From Hyphomicrobiales bacterium (GTDB lineage: Bacteria; Pseudomonadota; Alphaproteobacteria; Rhizobiales; Rhizobiaceae), in contig UCGV01000001.1 of the NCBI GenBank assembly GCA_900471925.1, forward strand, positions 471,648-535,647: a DNA stretch of 64,000 nt. The letters are read 5' to 3'. Below the pieces are notes generated by a model. The model did not search any database and was not told where the DNA came from. It worked only from the letters and a program-made list of their open reading frames with translations. This document shows positions 27,925-36,973 of this stretch, one piece after another. Positions within the stretch are counted from its first letter, which is position 1. Every line of letters begins with the position of its first letter. A program made the position numbers and the translations under genes.

Positions 27925-30180
27925 ATGGGACAAGAGATTTTACCGCCTTCTGGCGGAGACGGCGACAATATTCAACCGGTCGACCTCAAGGCGGCGCTCG
28001 AAGAGCGCTACCTGCGCTATGCGCTGTCGACCATCATGCACCGAGCGCTGCCTGACGTTCGTGACGGCCTGAAGCCGGTCCATCGCCGCATCGTCTATGC
28101 GATGAACGATATGGGCCTGCGGCCGAACGCGGCCTTCAGGAAATGCGCCAAGATCGTCGGCGAAGTGATGGGTAACTATCACCCGCACGGCGACCAGTCG
28201 ATCTACGACGCGCTGGCGCGCCTGGCCCAGGATTTCTCGCAACGCTACACGCTGGTGAACGGCCAGGGCAATTTCGGCAATATCGACGGCGATAGTCCCG
28301 CCGCCATGCGATACACCGAATCGAAGATGACGGCGGTCTCCGAGCTGCTGCTCGAAGGCATTGATCAGGATGCCGTTGATTTTCGCGACACCTACGACGA
28401 ATCCAATTCGGAGCCGGTCGTTCTTCCCGGCGCCTTCCCGAATCTTCTTGCGAATGGTTCTTCGGGCATCGCCGTCGGCATGGCGACGTCCATTCCCTCG
28501 CACAATGTTCATGAGATCTGCGACGCTGCGCTGCATCTGATCAAGCATCCCGATGCCACCGTCGAAAAGCTTGTCGAATTTGTCCCCGGTCCGGATTTCC
28601 CGACCGGCGGTATCATCATCGACAATCGCGAAAGCATCATCGAAAGCTACCGTACCGGCCGCGGCGGTTTTCGCGTTCGTGCGAAATGGGAAACGGAAGA
28701 TCTCGGCCGTGGCGGCTACCAGATCATCGTCACCGAAATTCCCTTCCAGGTACAGAAGTCGCGATTGATCGAAAAGATCGCCGAACTGCTGATCGCTCGC
28801 AAGCTGCCGCTGCTGGAAGATATCAGGGATGAGTCTGCCGAGGATATCCGTGTTGTTCTGGTGCCTAAGAGCCGCACCGTCGATCCGACCATCCTCATGG
28901 AATCCATGTTCAAGCTGACCGAGCTCGAAAGCCGGTTCCCGCTGAACATGAACGTGCTGTCGATGGGCGTGATTCCACGCGTCATGGCACTGAATGAAGT
29001 GTTGAAGGAGTGGCTGGATCATCGCCGCGAAGTCCTTCAGCGCCGTTCGCGCTTCCGGCTTGCCGCCATCGACAGACGCCTTGAAATCCTCGGCGGCTTG
29101 CTGGTCGCCTACCTCAATATCGACGAGGTGATCCGCATCATCCGCGAGGAGGATGAGCCGAAGCCCGTAATGATGGCGCGTTGGGATCTGACCGAAGTTC
29201 AGGTCGAGGCGATCCTCAACATGCGGCTGCGCTCCCTGCGCAAGCTCGAAGAATTCGAGATCCGCAAGGAGCACGACGAACTCACCAAGGAAAAGGGCGA
29301 GATCGAAGCGCTGCTCGCCTCCGACGAGAAGCAGTGGCAGACGGTTGCCTGGGAAATCGGCGAGGTGAAGAAAAAATTCGCCAAAGCCACCGATATCGGC
29401 CGCCGCCGCACGCAATTCGCCGAGGCCCCCGAGGCCGACGAGGAGGCCATCCAGCACGCGATGATCGAGAAGGAACCGATCACGGTCGTTGTCTCCGAAA
29501 AGGGCTGGATCCGCGCTCTCAAGGGCCACATTTCCGATACGTCGACGCTGGCCTTCAAGGAAGGCGATGGCCTGAAAGTGGCCTTCCCGGCGCAGACGAC
29601 CGACAAGATCCTTATCGTCACAACCGGCGGCAAGGTGTTCACGCTGGGAGGCGACAAGCTGCCCGGCGGACGCGGCCACGGCGAACCGCTGCGTATCATG
29701 ATCGACATGGAGAACGATCAGGATGTCTTGACGGCATTCGTCCATGATGCGGCGCGCAAGATGCTGATCGTATCCACCGAAGGAAACGGTTTCGTGGTGC
29801 CGGAAGCGGAAATGGTCGCCAATACCCGTAAGGGCAAGCAGATCATGAACGTCTCCATGCCGCATGAGACGAAGCTTCTCGTCCATGTTACTGGCGATCA
29901 TGTCGCTGTTGTCGGCGAAAACCGCAAGATGTTGGTCTTCCCGCTGGCCCAGGTGCCGGAAATGAGCCGTGGTAAGGGCGTGCGCCTGCAGCGCTACAAG
30001 GACGGCGGCATTTCCGACGTTCGCTGCTTTGCGATCGCCGATGGTCTGAACTGGGAAGACAGCGCCGGCCGTACCTTCACGAAGAACAAAGACGAACTTG
30101 CCGAATGGCTGGCCGACCGGGCCACCGCCGGCCGCACCGTGCCGAAGGGCTTCCCGCGCAGCGGCAAGTTCGCCGGCTGA
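27925..30180 (+). CDS. parC: DNA topoisomerase IV subunit A (ParC)
   Basis: ParC cuts and rejoins DNA in topoisomerase IV, which unlinks daughter chromosomes, partnered by ParE. The 751-residue protein has [30 protein letters not shown] at the N-terminus, [17 protein letters not shown] (quinolone-determining region) and the catalytic tyrosine Y130 in [10 protein letters not shown] coiled-coil tower (about residues 360-490) and a C-terminal beta-pinwheel follow. The pinwheel has only a few repeats, which separates ParC from GyrA, whose GyrA-box is absent. parE is not in the window. Confidence 0.95.
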   Translation: MGQEILPPSGGDGDNIQPVDLKAALEERYLRYALSTIMHRALPDVRDGLKPVHRRIVYAMNDMGLRPNAAFRKCAKIVGEVMGNYHPHGDQSIYDALARLAQDFSQRYTLVNGQGNFGNIDGDSPAAMRYTESKMTAVSELLLEGIDQDAVDFRDTYDESNSEPVVLPGAFPNLLANGSSGIAVGMATSIPSHNVHEICDAALHLIKHPDATVEKLVEFVPGPDFPTGGIIIDNRESIIESYRTGRGGFRVRAKWETEDLGRGGYQIIVTEIPFQVQKSRLIEKIAELLIARKLPLLEDIRDESAEDIRVVLVPKSRTVDPTILMESMFKLTELESRFPLNMNVLSMGVIPRVMALNEVLKEWLDHRREVLQRRSRFRLAAIDRRLEILGGLLVAYLNIDEVIRIIREEDEPKPVMMARWDLTEVQVEAILNMRLRSLRKLEEFEIRKEHDELTKEKGEIEALLASDEKQWQTVAWEIGEVKKKFAKATDIGRRRTQFAEAPEADEEAIQHAMIEKEPITVVVSEKGWIRALKGHISDTSTLAFKEGDGLKVAFPAQTTDKILIVTTGGKVFTLGGDKLPGGRGHGEPLRIMIDMENDQDVLTAFVHDAARKMLIVSTEGNGFVVPEAEMVANTRKGKQIMNVSMPHETKLLVHVTGDHVAVVGENRKMLVFPLAQVPEMSRGKGVRLQRYKDGGISDVRCFAIADGLNWEDSAGRTFTKNKDELAEWLADRATAGRTVPKGFPRSGKFAG

Positions 30181-30249
30181 TCCTGGATTTTTGAGGCTCC
30201 GCCCGTCGAGGGCGGGGCAGTGCAAGAAGAGGCGATAATTCGCCCTCGA

Positions 30250-31128
30250 TCAAGCAAGCTGAACTCGTTTGCCTCTCGCCATCCAGACGGAATGCGCTGC
30301 AATGGCCCCGACTAGGATCGCACCGCCGACAAGCGTCATCGGCGCCGGCGTTTCGGCAAAAATCATCCAGACCCAGATCGGCGCGAGCACCGTTTCCAGC
30401 AGATAGAACATGCCGACCTCAGGTGCAGAGAGGTATCGGGGACCGGTCGCAAGACACCAGAGGGCCACCGGCATCATGGCCGCACCGTTGAGGATGATCC
30501 AGCCGGGATGGGTGATGGAAAGCCCGGCCGGAAGGGCGAGCGTAAGACTGAAGATTGCCGGCAGGATGGCGGCGAGCAATGGCGCGAAGCCCATTTCGCG
30601 GCGGGAGGCACGGCCGACCGTGATCGCGGCGGCAAGAATGAGCGCGCTCAGAAGCGCCATGGTGTCGCCAAGCATGTGGCCGCTGGAAAGCCCGTCACGC
30701 ACGATCAGCCCGACGCCGAAGATCATGAACAGCATGGCGAGCAATGTTGCCGGCTGCGGCTTCTCCTTGAGGAAGAGCCAGGACAGCAGCGCTCCGAACA
30801 TCGGATTGAAGGCAACGATGAAGACGACGTTCGCCGTCGGCGTATTGAAGACCGACAGCACGAAGGTAATGGACGAGAGGCCATAGAGAGCGCCGGCAAG
30901 CAGACCGGGTCTCCCCGGAATAAGCACCGGCCATCTGCCGGACGCGAGGCGGATCACCGCAAGAATGACGATCGTTGCAGCAACAGTCGCCACGCTTCTG
31001 ATGCCGAGTACGGACCACATATCGCCATCTGCAAGACGCACGAGCGGAATATCCATGGAAAGTGCCGGGCCGCCGATCGCAGTCAGCAGCAGGCCTTTCC
31101 GATGATCGGAAAGCTGGGGAAGGGGCAT
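30250..31128 (-). CDS. DMT superfamily transporter, EamA domain
   Basis: A 292-residue protein with about ten transmembrane helices in two EamA repeats. The first runs from about residue 10 to 140 with FNPMFGALLSWLFLKEKPQPATLLAMLFMIFG; the second has the matching YLLETVLAPIWVWMIFAETPAPMTLVGGAILVGA. DMT/EamA proteins mostly export amino acids, nucleotides or metabolites across the inner membrane; the cargo is unknown. Its ATG at 31128 shares one base with the bpt stop (TGATG), so the two genes are coupled. I reject longer reading because it would run through bpt. Confidence 0.88.
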   Translation of the reverse strand: MPLPQLSDHRKGLLLTAIGGPALSMDIPLVRLADGDMWSVLGIRSVATVAATIVILAVIRLASGRWPVLIPGRPGLLAGALYGLSSITFVLSVFNTPTANVVFIVAFNPMFGALLSWLFLKEKPQPATLLAMLFMIFGVGLIVRDGLSSGHMLGDTMALLSALILAAAITVGRASRREMGFAPLLAAILPAIFSLTLALPAGLSITHPGWIILNGAAMMPVALWCLATGPRYLSAPEVGMFYLLETVLAPIWVWMIFAETPAPMTLVGGAILVGAIAAHSVWMARGKRVQLA

Positions 31129-31904
31129 CAGTCCTGCGGATCGTCCTGGAGGGAAGAGGGATCGAAACGTTCCCAGCCGCGCGGGGTCAGATGTTCCTGC
31201 GGCTGGAAGCGTGTCTTGTAGTCCATCTTCCGCGATCCGCGAACCCAGTAGCCGAGATAGACATGCGGCAGGCCAAGCGCCTTGGTCCGGCGCACATGGT
31301 CGAGGATCATGAATGTGCCGAGCGAGCGATCGTCGAGATCCGGATTGAAGTAGGAATAGACCATGGACAGCCCGTCGCTCATCGTGTCGGTCAGCGCGGC
31401 GGCAAGCAGTTCGCCTTTCGGCCGCGTTTCCAGCCCAGAACCTTCCTCGCGCCGGCGGTATTCGATGATCTTGGTATTCACATGCGTATCTTCCACCATG
31501 ATTGCGTAGTCGAGCACGGTCATGTCGGACATGCCGCCCTGCTGGTGGCGATAATCGAGATAGCGGCGGAAGAGGGAATATTGTTCGCTCGAAGGCTGAG
31601 CCGGGAATTCCGTGGCGATAATGTCGGAATTGTTCGCCAGCACCCGCTTCATCGATTTGGTGGGTTGAAATTCCTGCGCCAGGATTCGCACCGACACACA
31701 GGCCCGGCATGCCTCGCAAGCGGGGCGGTAGGCAATGTTCTGCGAGCGTCGGAAGCCGCCTTGCGTGAGAATGTCATTCATCTCCGCCGCGCGCGGGCCG
31801 ACGAGGTGCGTGAAGACCTTGCGCTCCATTTCGTGCGGCAGATACGGACACGTAGCCGGAGCCGTCAGATAAAACTGCGGGGATGGCGTAGTCTGCGTAT
31901 TCAT
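31128..31904 (-). CDS. bpt: Leucyl/phenylalanyl-type aspartate/glutamate protein transferase (Bpt/Ate family)
   Basis: A 258-residue arginyl-transferase-like enzyme. It has the N-terminal [12 protein letters not shown] with the conserved Cys and the cysteine pair [12 protein letters not shown] (about residues 66-77), and a C-terminal GNAT-like half with [30 protein letters not shown]. In bacteria these proteins (Bpt) attach Leu to N-terminal Asp or Glu, marking proteins for ClpAP degradation by the N-degron pathway. The start at 31904 gives the length I remember for rhizobial orthologues; an in-frame ATG at 31958 is an alternative. A perfect 16-bp palindrome lies upstream. Confidence 0.93.
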   Translation of the reverse strand: MNTQTTPSPQFYLTAPATCPYLPHEMERKVFTHLVGPRAAEMNDILTQGGFRRSQNIAYRPACEACRACVSVRILAQEFQPTKSMKRVLANNSDIIATEFPAQPSSEQYSLFRRYLDYRHQQGGMSDMTVLDYAIMVEDTHVNTKIIEYRRREEGSGLETRPKGELLAAALTDTMSDGLSMVYSYFNPDLDDRSLGTFMILDHVRRTKALGLPHVYLGYWVRGSRKMDYKTRFQPQEHLTPRGWERFDPSSLQDDPQD

Positions 31905-31997
31905 CTCTCGCGGAGATTTCCTTTCGGGGCGCCTGTCAATTGAGACAGCATGACGCAAGAATAAAAAACGTCAACAGCACGGCAATCAGTGCCGCGC

Positions 31998-32013
31998 AAT
32001 CGAATATTCGATT
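31998..32013. promoter_or_regulatory. Perfect 16-bp palindrome upstream of bpt
   Basis: AATCGAATATTCGATT is fully self-complementary and lies about 94 bp before the bpt start, in the 180-bp gap behind the RDD gene. It looks like a dimer-binding operator. No regulator is known to me for this site. Its half ATTCGAT also appears upstream of ldtR and ldtP. Confidence 0.45.
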
Positions 32014-32084
32014 TTCTGGATATGGCGCCTTTTTGTGGCCGGCAAAGGGCAGGGGAACAGTTTATTCACACCCGCCCGCACAAT

Positions 32085-32543
32085 CTAGTGGGTACGCATG
32101 GTGGCCGTGCCCACGAGGAAATCGTGCAACAGGCGCGAGCGCTCGGTGAAGAGACCGACGAGTAGAATCAGCGGCGTCAAAACGGAGTTCAAGATCCAGA
32201 ACAGCGCCAGATGTGCTATTGCCAGGAAGAAATCCATCGGTCGCCCATCGACCCGCACGATCGCAATGCCCATCGCCCGCATGCCGAGCGACGCCTGAGA
32301 CGCACCGCCTACGGTCATGCCGAAGTATAGGCCGGCGACAATCACAAAGAGGGCCGGATAGAGAATGAAGCCGAGCCCTAGCGTCACGATCCCTAGGAAG
32401 AAGACTACGATCGCCGCCGGAATGCAGAGCAAGGCGACGATGATGTAGTCGAGGATGAATGCGAAGACACGACGGCTGAGCACACCGCTATAGGCGCGCC
32501 AGTCCTCCGGTGCGGCATAGAGCGGGTTCGGGTTGTAGCTCAT
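32085..32543 (-). CDS. RDD family membrane protein
   Basis: A 152-residue protein with three to four hydrophobic helices. The RDD family pattern is visible: an Arg near the first helix (VLSRRVFAFILDYIIV, with the R...D...D arrangement), the central GMTVGGASQASLGMRAMGIAIVRVDGRPM and a final helix pair. Function is unclear; a few RDD proteins act as Na+/H+ antiporters. AAGGGAG precedes the ATG at 32543. It lies 73 bp downstream of hemB in the same direction. An inverted repeat GCTGATA/TATCAGC (32571-32587) lies in that gap. Confidence 0.85.
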   Translation of the reverse strand: MSYNPNPLYAAPEDWRAYSGVLSRRVFAFILDYIIVALLCIPAAIVVFFLGIVTLGLGFILYPALFVIVAGLYFGMTVGGASQASLGMRAMGIAIVRVDGRPMDFFLAIAHLALFWILNSVLTPLILLVGLFTERSRLLHDFLVGTATMRTH

Positions 32544-32616
32544 CCATATCTCCCTTCGAAAGACGATATCGCTGATATGGTATCAGCAGGGTGAAATACA
32601 ATAATTCGCTCGAAAA

Positions 32617-33630
32617 TCACCTTTTTGCGAGGATTTTGGCCACTTCCGGCGCGAAATAGGTGAGAATGCCGTCACAGCCGGCGCGCTTGAAAGCAAGCAA
32701 GGTCTCCATCATGATCCGCTCGCCGTCTATCCAGCCGTTCATCGCCGCGGCCTTGATCTGCGAATATTCGCCCGAGACCTGATAGGCGAATGTCGGCAGG
32801 CCGAACGCTTCCTTCACGCGCCAGCAGATATCGATATAGGCAAGCCCCGGCTTCACCATCAGCATATCGGCGCCTTCCTCGACATCGAGGGCTGCGTCGC
32901 GGATCGCTTCCGTGCCGTTTGCCGGATTGATGTAATAGCTGTTCTTGTCGCCCTTCAGCAGCCCCTTGGTGTTGATCGCCTCGCGATAGGGGCCATAGAA
33001 GCCGGAGGAGAACTTCGTGGCATAGGACATGATGCCGACGCTCTGGTGGCCGGCCGCATCGAGCCCCCGGCGGATCGCGCCGATGCGCCCGTCCATCATC
33101 TCCGAGGGAGCAATGATGTCGGCGCCGGCATCGGCCTGCAGGATGGCCGCCCGGACCACCTGGTCGACCGTCTCGTCATTGACGATTTCGCCGTCGCGCA
33201 GGATGCCGTCATGCCCATGGCTGGTGAAGGGGTCGAGCGCCACATCAGTAATAATGCCGATATTGGGCACTGCCTTTTTGATGGCTGCCGTCGTCTGATT
33301 GATGAGGTTATTGGCGACAAGGCTGTTAGAACCCGTCTCATCGCGCAGTTCCATCTCTATATCGGGGAAGGTGGCAAGCGCCGGGATACCGAGATCGGCT
33401 GCTTCCTTCGCCGCCTCTACCGCCTTGTCTACGCTCATGCGGTTCACGCCTGGCATGGCCGCAATCGGATCGACGATGCCGGTGCCGGGAACGATGAAGA
33501 TCGGCCAGATCAGATCGTCGACCGTCAGCCGGTTTTCCTGTACGAGGCGGCGCGTCCAGTCTGCCTTGCGGTTGCGCCGCATGCGGCGGTGACCGGTGAT
33601 TTCATCGACGATATGCGTCTTGTTCTGCAT
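32617..33630 (-). CDS. hemB: Delta-aminolevulinic acid dehydratase (porphobilinogen synthase), magnesium type
   Basis: HemB condenses two 5-aminolevulinates to porphobilinogen in haem and cobalamin synthesis. The 337-residue protein has both active-site lysines, in SYATKFSSGFYGPYREA and LMVKPGLAYID. At the metal site, the zinc-binding cysteines of E. coli-type enzymes are replaced by aspartates: VALDPFTSHGHDGI. That is the magnesium-dependent form described from Bradyrhizobium. The ATG at 33630 gives the family length; the frame stays open further upstream only because of the opposite-strand gene. Confidence 0.96.
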   Translation of the reverse strand: MQNKTHIVDEITGHRRMRRNRKADWTRRLVQENRLTVDDLIWPIFIVPGTGIVDPIAAMPGVNRMSVDKAVEAAKEAADLGIPALATFPDIEMELRDETGSNSLVANNLINQTTAAIKKAVPNIGIITDVALDPFTSHGHDGILRDGEIVNDETVDQVVRAAILQADAGADIIAPSEMMDGRIGAIRRGLDAAGHQSVGIMSYATKFSSGFYGPYREAINTKGLLKGDKNSYYINPANGTEAIRDAALDVEEGADMLMVKPGLAYIDICWRVKEAFGLPTFAYQVSGEYSQIKAAAMNGWIDGERIMMETLLAFKRAGCDGILTYFAPEVAKILAKR

Positions 33631-33765
33631 GATATCTGTCCCTGGGCCATTCCATTTATCGGAGCGGTCATTATCATGCGCGCCGGGAAATCCAAACCGG
33701 ACCATTGGCCGCGCCGGATGAAACCCGAGAAATTGAAGCCGCGACTTGGAACCTGAGGTCTCGCC

Positions 33766-34203
33766 ATGGAAACAGATTCTCCGACGATACCGAAACGGAC
33801 GTTGACGGATATCCTCTTCATCTTCTTCCTGCGCCTCGTTGCCGTTTCCTGTTTCTGGTTTGGACTGCAATATTGGGCGATGCTCGTCGGCTACTCGCTG
33901 GTCGGCGCCGGTCGCTTCGATCTCTTGAGCTTGCCGTGGAAAGTTGCCAGCACCTGCCTCGCCGTTCTCTTCCCGGTCGCTTCGCTTGGTCTCTGGCTCA
34001 CCGTTTCCTGGGGGCCGGTCATCTGGGTGCTTGCCGCCGGCGGCCAGATCATGATGTATGGCCTGCTTCCACAGATCTTCGGCGCCAATCGGCTGATCAT
34101 CCTGCTCCATGTGATCGTCGCCGTGATCTACTGGATTTTCAGGCTTTCCCTGTGGCTTGAGCAGCGCCGGCAGCGGCGCCAGGTAAGCGTTGATTTACCC
34201 TGA
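33766..34203 (+). CDS. Small membrane protein, DUF6163-like
   Basis: A 145-residue protein with about four transmembrane helices (residues 14-32, 38-50, 58-80 and 88-130) and a basic C-terminal tail (EQRRQRRQ). I recognise it as a rhizobial conserved membrane protein of the DUF6163 kind, with no known function. It is divergent from hemB (135-bp gap) and 128 bp before ldtR in the same direction. Confidence 0.75.
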   Translation: METDSPTIPKRTLTDILFIFFLRLVAVSCFWFGLQYWAMLVGYSLVGAGRFDLLSLPWKVASTCLAVLFPVASLGLWLTVSWGPVIWVLAAGGQIMMYGLLPQIFGANRLIILLHVIVAVIYWIFRLSLWLEQRRQRRQVSVDLP

Positions 34204-34249
34204 TACACCAAGAGGTTTTCGTAAGCCTCTGTTAAGCCTGCGGTTTAAG

Positions 34250-34270
34250 TCGAATTTTATATGTATTCGA
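34250..34270. promoter_or_regulatory. Inverted repeat in the ldtR promoter region
   Basis: TCGAAT (34250-34255) and ATTCGA (34265-34270) flank TTTATATGT, which contains a TATATG that could be a -10 element. It lies about 60 bp before the ldtR start. MarR-type regulators often repress their own promoters through such dyads, so autoregulation by LdtR is a reasonable guess. Confidence 0.4.
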
Positions 34271-34331
34271 TAGGGTCTCACTCAAGGCGGGAAGAAAACG
34301 ACACCGCCAAACAAAACAGTGAGGCAGTCAT

Positions 34332-34844
34332 ATGAACACGAAACTCAAGCCGCAGGCGGCAACGACTTTCCATGCGCAGGATCAGGGTATCCGCGATCTT
34401 TACATGGAATCCCTTCATCTTGTTGAACGTCTTCATCGCCGTCTTCTCGACGTGATCAAGGACGAGTTCGACCGTCAGGGCCGCAGCGACGTCAATGCCA
34501 TCCAGGCGCTACTCCTCTTCAACATCGGCAATTCCGAACTGACCGCCGGCGAACTGCGCTCACGCGGCTACTATCTCGGCTCGAACGTTTCCTACAACGT
34601 CAAGAAGCTGGTCGACCTCGGCTTCATCAACCACCAGCGCTCGCGCATCGACCGCCGCTCGGTCCGCATCAGCCTGACCGAAACCGGCCAGGACATCGCC
34701 GAAACGGTCGGCAAACTCTACGAACGCCACATTGCCTCGATCGACAAGGTCGGCGGCATCGGCACCGACGAGTTCACCCAGATGAACAAGCTCCTGCAGC
34801 GTCTCGATCGCTTCTGGAACGACCAGATCCTGTATCGCCTGTAA
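34332..34844 (+). CDS. ldtR: MarR-family transcriptional regulator LdtR
   Basis: A 170-residue winged-helix protein: dimerisation helices at both ends, the recognition region ELTAGELRSRGYYLGSNVSYNVKKLVDLGFI and the wing RSRIDRRSVRISLTETG. The sequence matches LdtR, the regulator of an L,D-transpeptidase gene described in Liberibacter asiaticus and Sinorhizobium and linked to osmotic tolerance. The downstream gene here is exactly such a transpeptidase, which supports the name. A hairpin GTGGCGCG/CGCGCCAC (34929-34949) lies 85 bp past its stop. Confidence 0.9.
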   Translation: MNTKLKPQAATTFHAQDQGIRDLYMESLHLVERLHRRLLDVIKDEFDRQGRSDVNAIQALLLFNIGNSELTAGELRSRGYYLGSNVSYNVKKLVDLGFINHQRSRIDRRSVRISLTETGQDIAETVGKLYERHIASIDKVGGIGTDEFTQMNKLLQRLDRFWNDQILYRL

Positions 34845-35492
34845 GAAGGCTCCGATCTGTCTCCAGGCATGAACACCAGAATGCCCTGACCGGCGTTGGC
34901 CGGATCAACGGGGCACGAGATGGCACAGGTGGCGCGGATTGCGCGCCACTTGAATGCCGGCGATTTCCGACCTCCAATCGGCACCTAGAGCGCACGCGGC
35001 TTTCCCTCCGCGATGCGCTTTTCTGCCGTTCCACTGCAGATCCGTTTTTCGTGATGTGGAAGCCGTGTCAGCATTTCGTGCGCCTCGGCAGCTCGGTGAC
35101 GCTCGATAATGTCCGCTCACCCCTGCGTGGCATCTTTGCAACGCAAGGCAGACAAGCGCAAAGCCCGGTATTCAAGCCGTTTTTTAGTCGTTATTAACCA
35201 GCAAGGTTTACCCGTCATATGGTTCGTTGCATGCGGTTGCCGGCAACCGGCAGTCTGTCTTCCGGCTTGGCAACACGAATTGGCCATATTGATGTGACAG
35301 CGGAATATTCGATAGCCGGCGTCCTCATGGACTATTGGCACCGTCCGAGTTTGCTCTCGCGATCTTGTGATGGGACTGGCGGAATTTCCAGGTGCGCCGG
35401 AAGAACGAACGGATAGGGATCTGCGTTGAAGCGCAGTGATATCGCAAAGGGCCGCGGCTTCCTCCACCGTGGCATTTGAGTGGTTGGGACGA
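34845..35492. other. Long ldtR-ldtP intergenic region with palindromes
   Basis: I see no convincing gene in these 648 bp. It contains a perfect 8-bp hairpin (34929-34949), a perfect 16-bp palindrome CGGTTGCCGGCAACCG (35234-35249), a copy of ATTCGATAG (35307-35315) shared with the ldtR upstream region, and a small CTGCG/CGCAG stem at 35421-35436. The region probably holds the ldtP promoter and LdtR sites; a small RNA is also possible. Confidence 0.5.
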
Positions 35493-36794
35493 ATGTCTAA
35501 GAAGAACGGAATTGAAGCTCTCTCGCGTCGCGCCTTCCTGGCGTCGGCGGCAACGGTTGGTGCCGGTGCGCTTGCCGGACCCGCATTTGCGCAATCGGCA
35601 ATCGATGCGCTCTTGAATGCGCCCTCACGCGGCAACTGGGACGATCAGTTCGATGCGAAGGCTGCCTCGCGCACGGCGACTGCCGTTCTTTCTAATACCC
35701 CGATCCTCAGCCCGCAATCGGTGCCGAGCACGCAGCAGGCGATCATGCAGTATCAGCAGATCGCTGCAGCTGGCGGCTGGCCTGAAGTCAATCCCGGCGA
35801 TGCGCGTCTGCAGCTCGGCGTTAGCCATCCTTCGGTTCAAGCGCTTCGGCAGCGTCTTGCCATCAGCGGCGACCTTCCTCGTGAGGCCGGCCTTTCCAAC
35901 GCATTCGATTCCTATGTGGACGGGGCTGTGAAGCGCTTCCAGGCCCGCCATGGCCTTCCCGCCGACGGTGTCCTCGGCGAGTTCACGCTGAAGGCGATGA
36001 ACATTCCGGCCGATGTTCGCCTGCAGCAGCTGAACACCAACCTGATCCGAATCCAGACCTTCCCCGAGGACATGGGGCGCCGCCACGTGATGGTCAATAT
36101 TCCGGCTGCCTATGTGGAGGCCATTGAAGATGGCAGCGTCGCGACCCGCCACACCGCGGTCGTCGGCCGCCTGAGCCGTCCGACGCATCTCGTCAACTCG
36201 AAGATCTACGAAGTCATCCTCAACCCGTACTGGACTTCGCCGCGCTCGATCGTCGAGAAGGACATCATGCCGCTGATGCGGAAGGATCCGACCTATCTCG
36301 AAAAGAATGCCATTCGCCTGATCGACAGCAAGGGCAATGAAGTTGCCCCTGAAACCATCGACTGGAATGGCGAGGCGCCGAACCTGATGTTCCGTCAGGA
36401 CCCCGGCAAGATCAACGCCATGGCGTCGACGAAGATCAATTTCTACAACAAGAACGGCGAGTACATGCACGATACGCCGCAGCAGGGCCTGTTCAACAAG
36501 CTCATGCGCTTCGAATCGTCGGGCTGTGTGCGCGTACAGAACGTCCGCGACCTCTCGACCTGGCTGCTGCGCGAAACGCCCGGCTGGAACCGCCAGCAGA
36601 TGGAGCAGGTCATCGCGTCGGGGACCAATACGCCGATCAAGCTTGCGACCGAAGTTCCTGTTTACTTCGTCTATATCTCCGCTTGGGGCATGCCCGACGG
36701 CGTCGTCCAGTTCCGCGACGATATCTACGAGATGGACGGCAATGCCGAACTGGCGCTCGACACCACATCGGGCATGGAGCAGCCCGTCCAGTAA
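35493..36794 (+). CDS. ldtP: L,D-transpeptidase, YkuD family (LdtP)
   Basis: A 433-residue exported enzyme. The Tat-like signal is SRRAFLASAATVGAGALAG, cut after AFA. A peptidoglycan-binding domain follows at about residues 120-165 (VQALRQRLAISGD ... VKRFQARHGLPADGVLGEFTLKAM), then the YkuD catalytic domain with HDTPQQGLFNK and the nucleophile C345 in SSGCVRVQN. Such enzymes form 3-3 cross-links or attach outer-membrane proteins to peptidoglycan. The ATG at 35493 is preferred since the frame before it has no signal peptide logic. It is the expected target of LdtR. Confidence 0.92.
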   Translation: MSKKNGIEALSRRAFLASAATVGAGALAGPAFAQSAIDALLNAPSRGNWDDQFDAKAASRTATAVLSNTPILSPQSVPSTQQAIMQYQQIAAAGGWPEVNPGDARLQLGVSHPSVQALRQRLAISGDLPREAGLSNAFDSYVDGAVKRFQARHGLPADGVLGEFTLKAMNIPADVRLQQLNTNLIRIQTFPEDMGRRHVMVNIPAAYVEAIEDGSVATRHTAVVGRLSRPTHLVNSKIYEVILNPYWTSPRSIVEKDIMPLMRKDPTYLEKNAIRLIDSKGNEVAPETIDWNGEAPNLMFRQDPGKINAMASTKINFYNKNGEYMHDTPQQGLFNKLMRFESSGCVRVQNVRDLSTWLLRETPGWNRQQMEQVIASGTNTPIKLATEVPVYFVYISAWGMPDGVVQFRDDIYEMDGNAELALDTTSGMEQPVQ

Positions 36795-36815
36795 TCCGGA
36801 CGCTAAACGATCGAG

Positions 36816-36843
36816 AAAGCCGCGCCGTTTGCGCGGCTTTTTT
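36816..36843 (+). terminator. Rho-independent terminator after ldtP
   Basis: AAAGCCGCGC, loop CGTTT and GCGCGGCTTT followed by TTT form a 10-bp stem with a T tract 22 bp after the ldtP stop. Confidence 0.88.
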
Positions 36844-36973
36844 CATTCCGGCAAGGGGTGTCAGGCACAAAATGATCGGCCCGCGCGCTTAGCCCAGCAA
36901 ATGTCGTTCTTCGTATTGCCCTCGCATCGGCGGAAGGCTAATACCTTGCCGCATTCCACCGTAGGAGCCCGCC

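Noticed and set aside
30196..30216. Hairpin CCGCCC/GGGCGG after parC as a terminator
   Set aside because: Short stem with no T tract; could be chance in GC-rich DNA.
27940..30225. A 761-codon open frame antisense to parC
   Set aside because: Same antisense pattern; ParC on the plus strand is unambiguous.
35219..35416. Short plus-strand frame in the ldtR-ldtP gap
   Set aside because: No ribosome-binding site, signal or domain; composition looks random.
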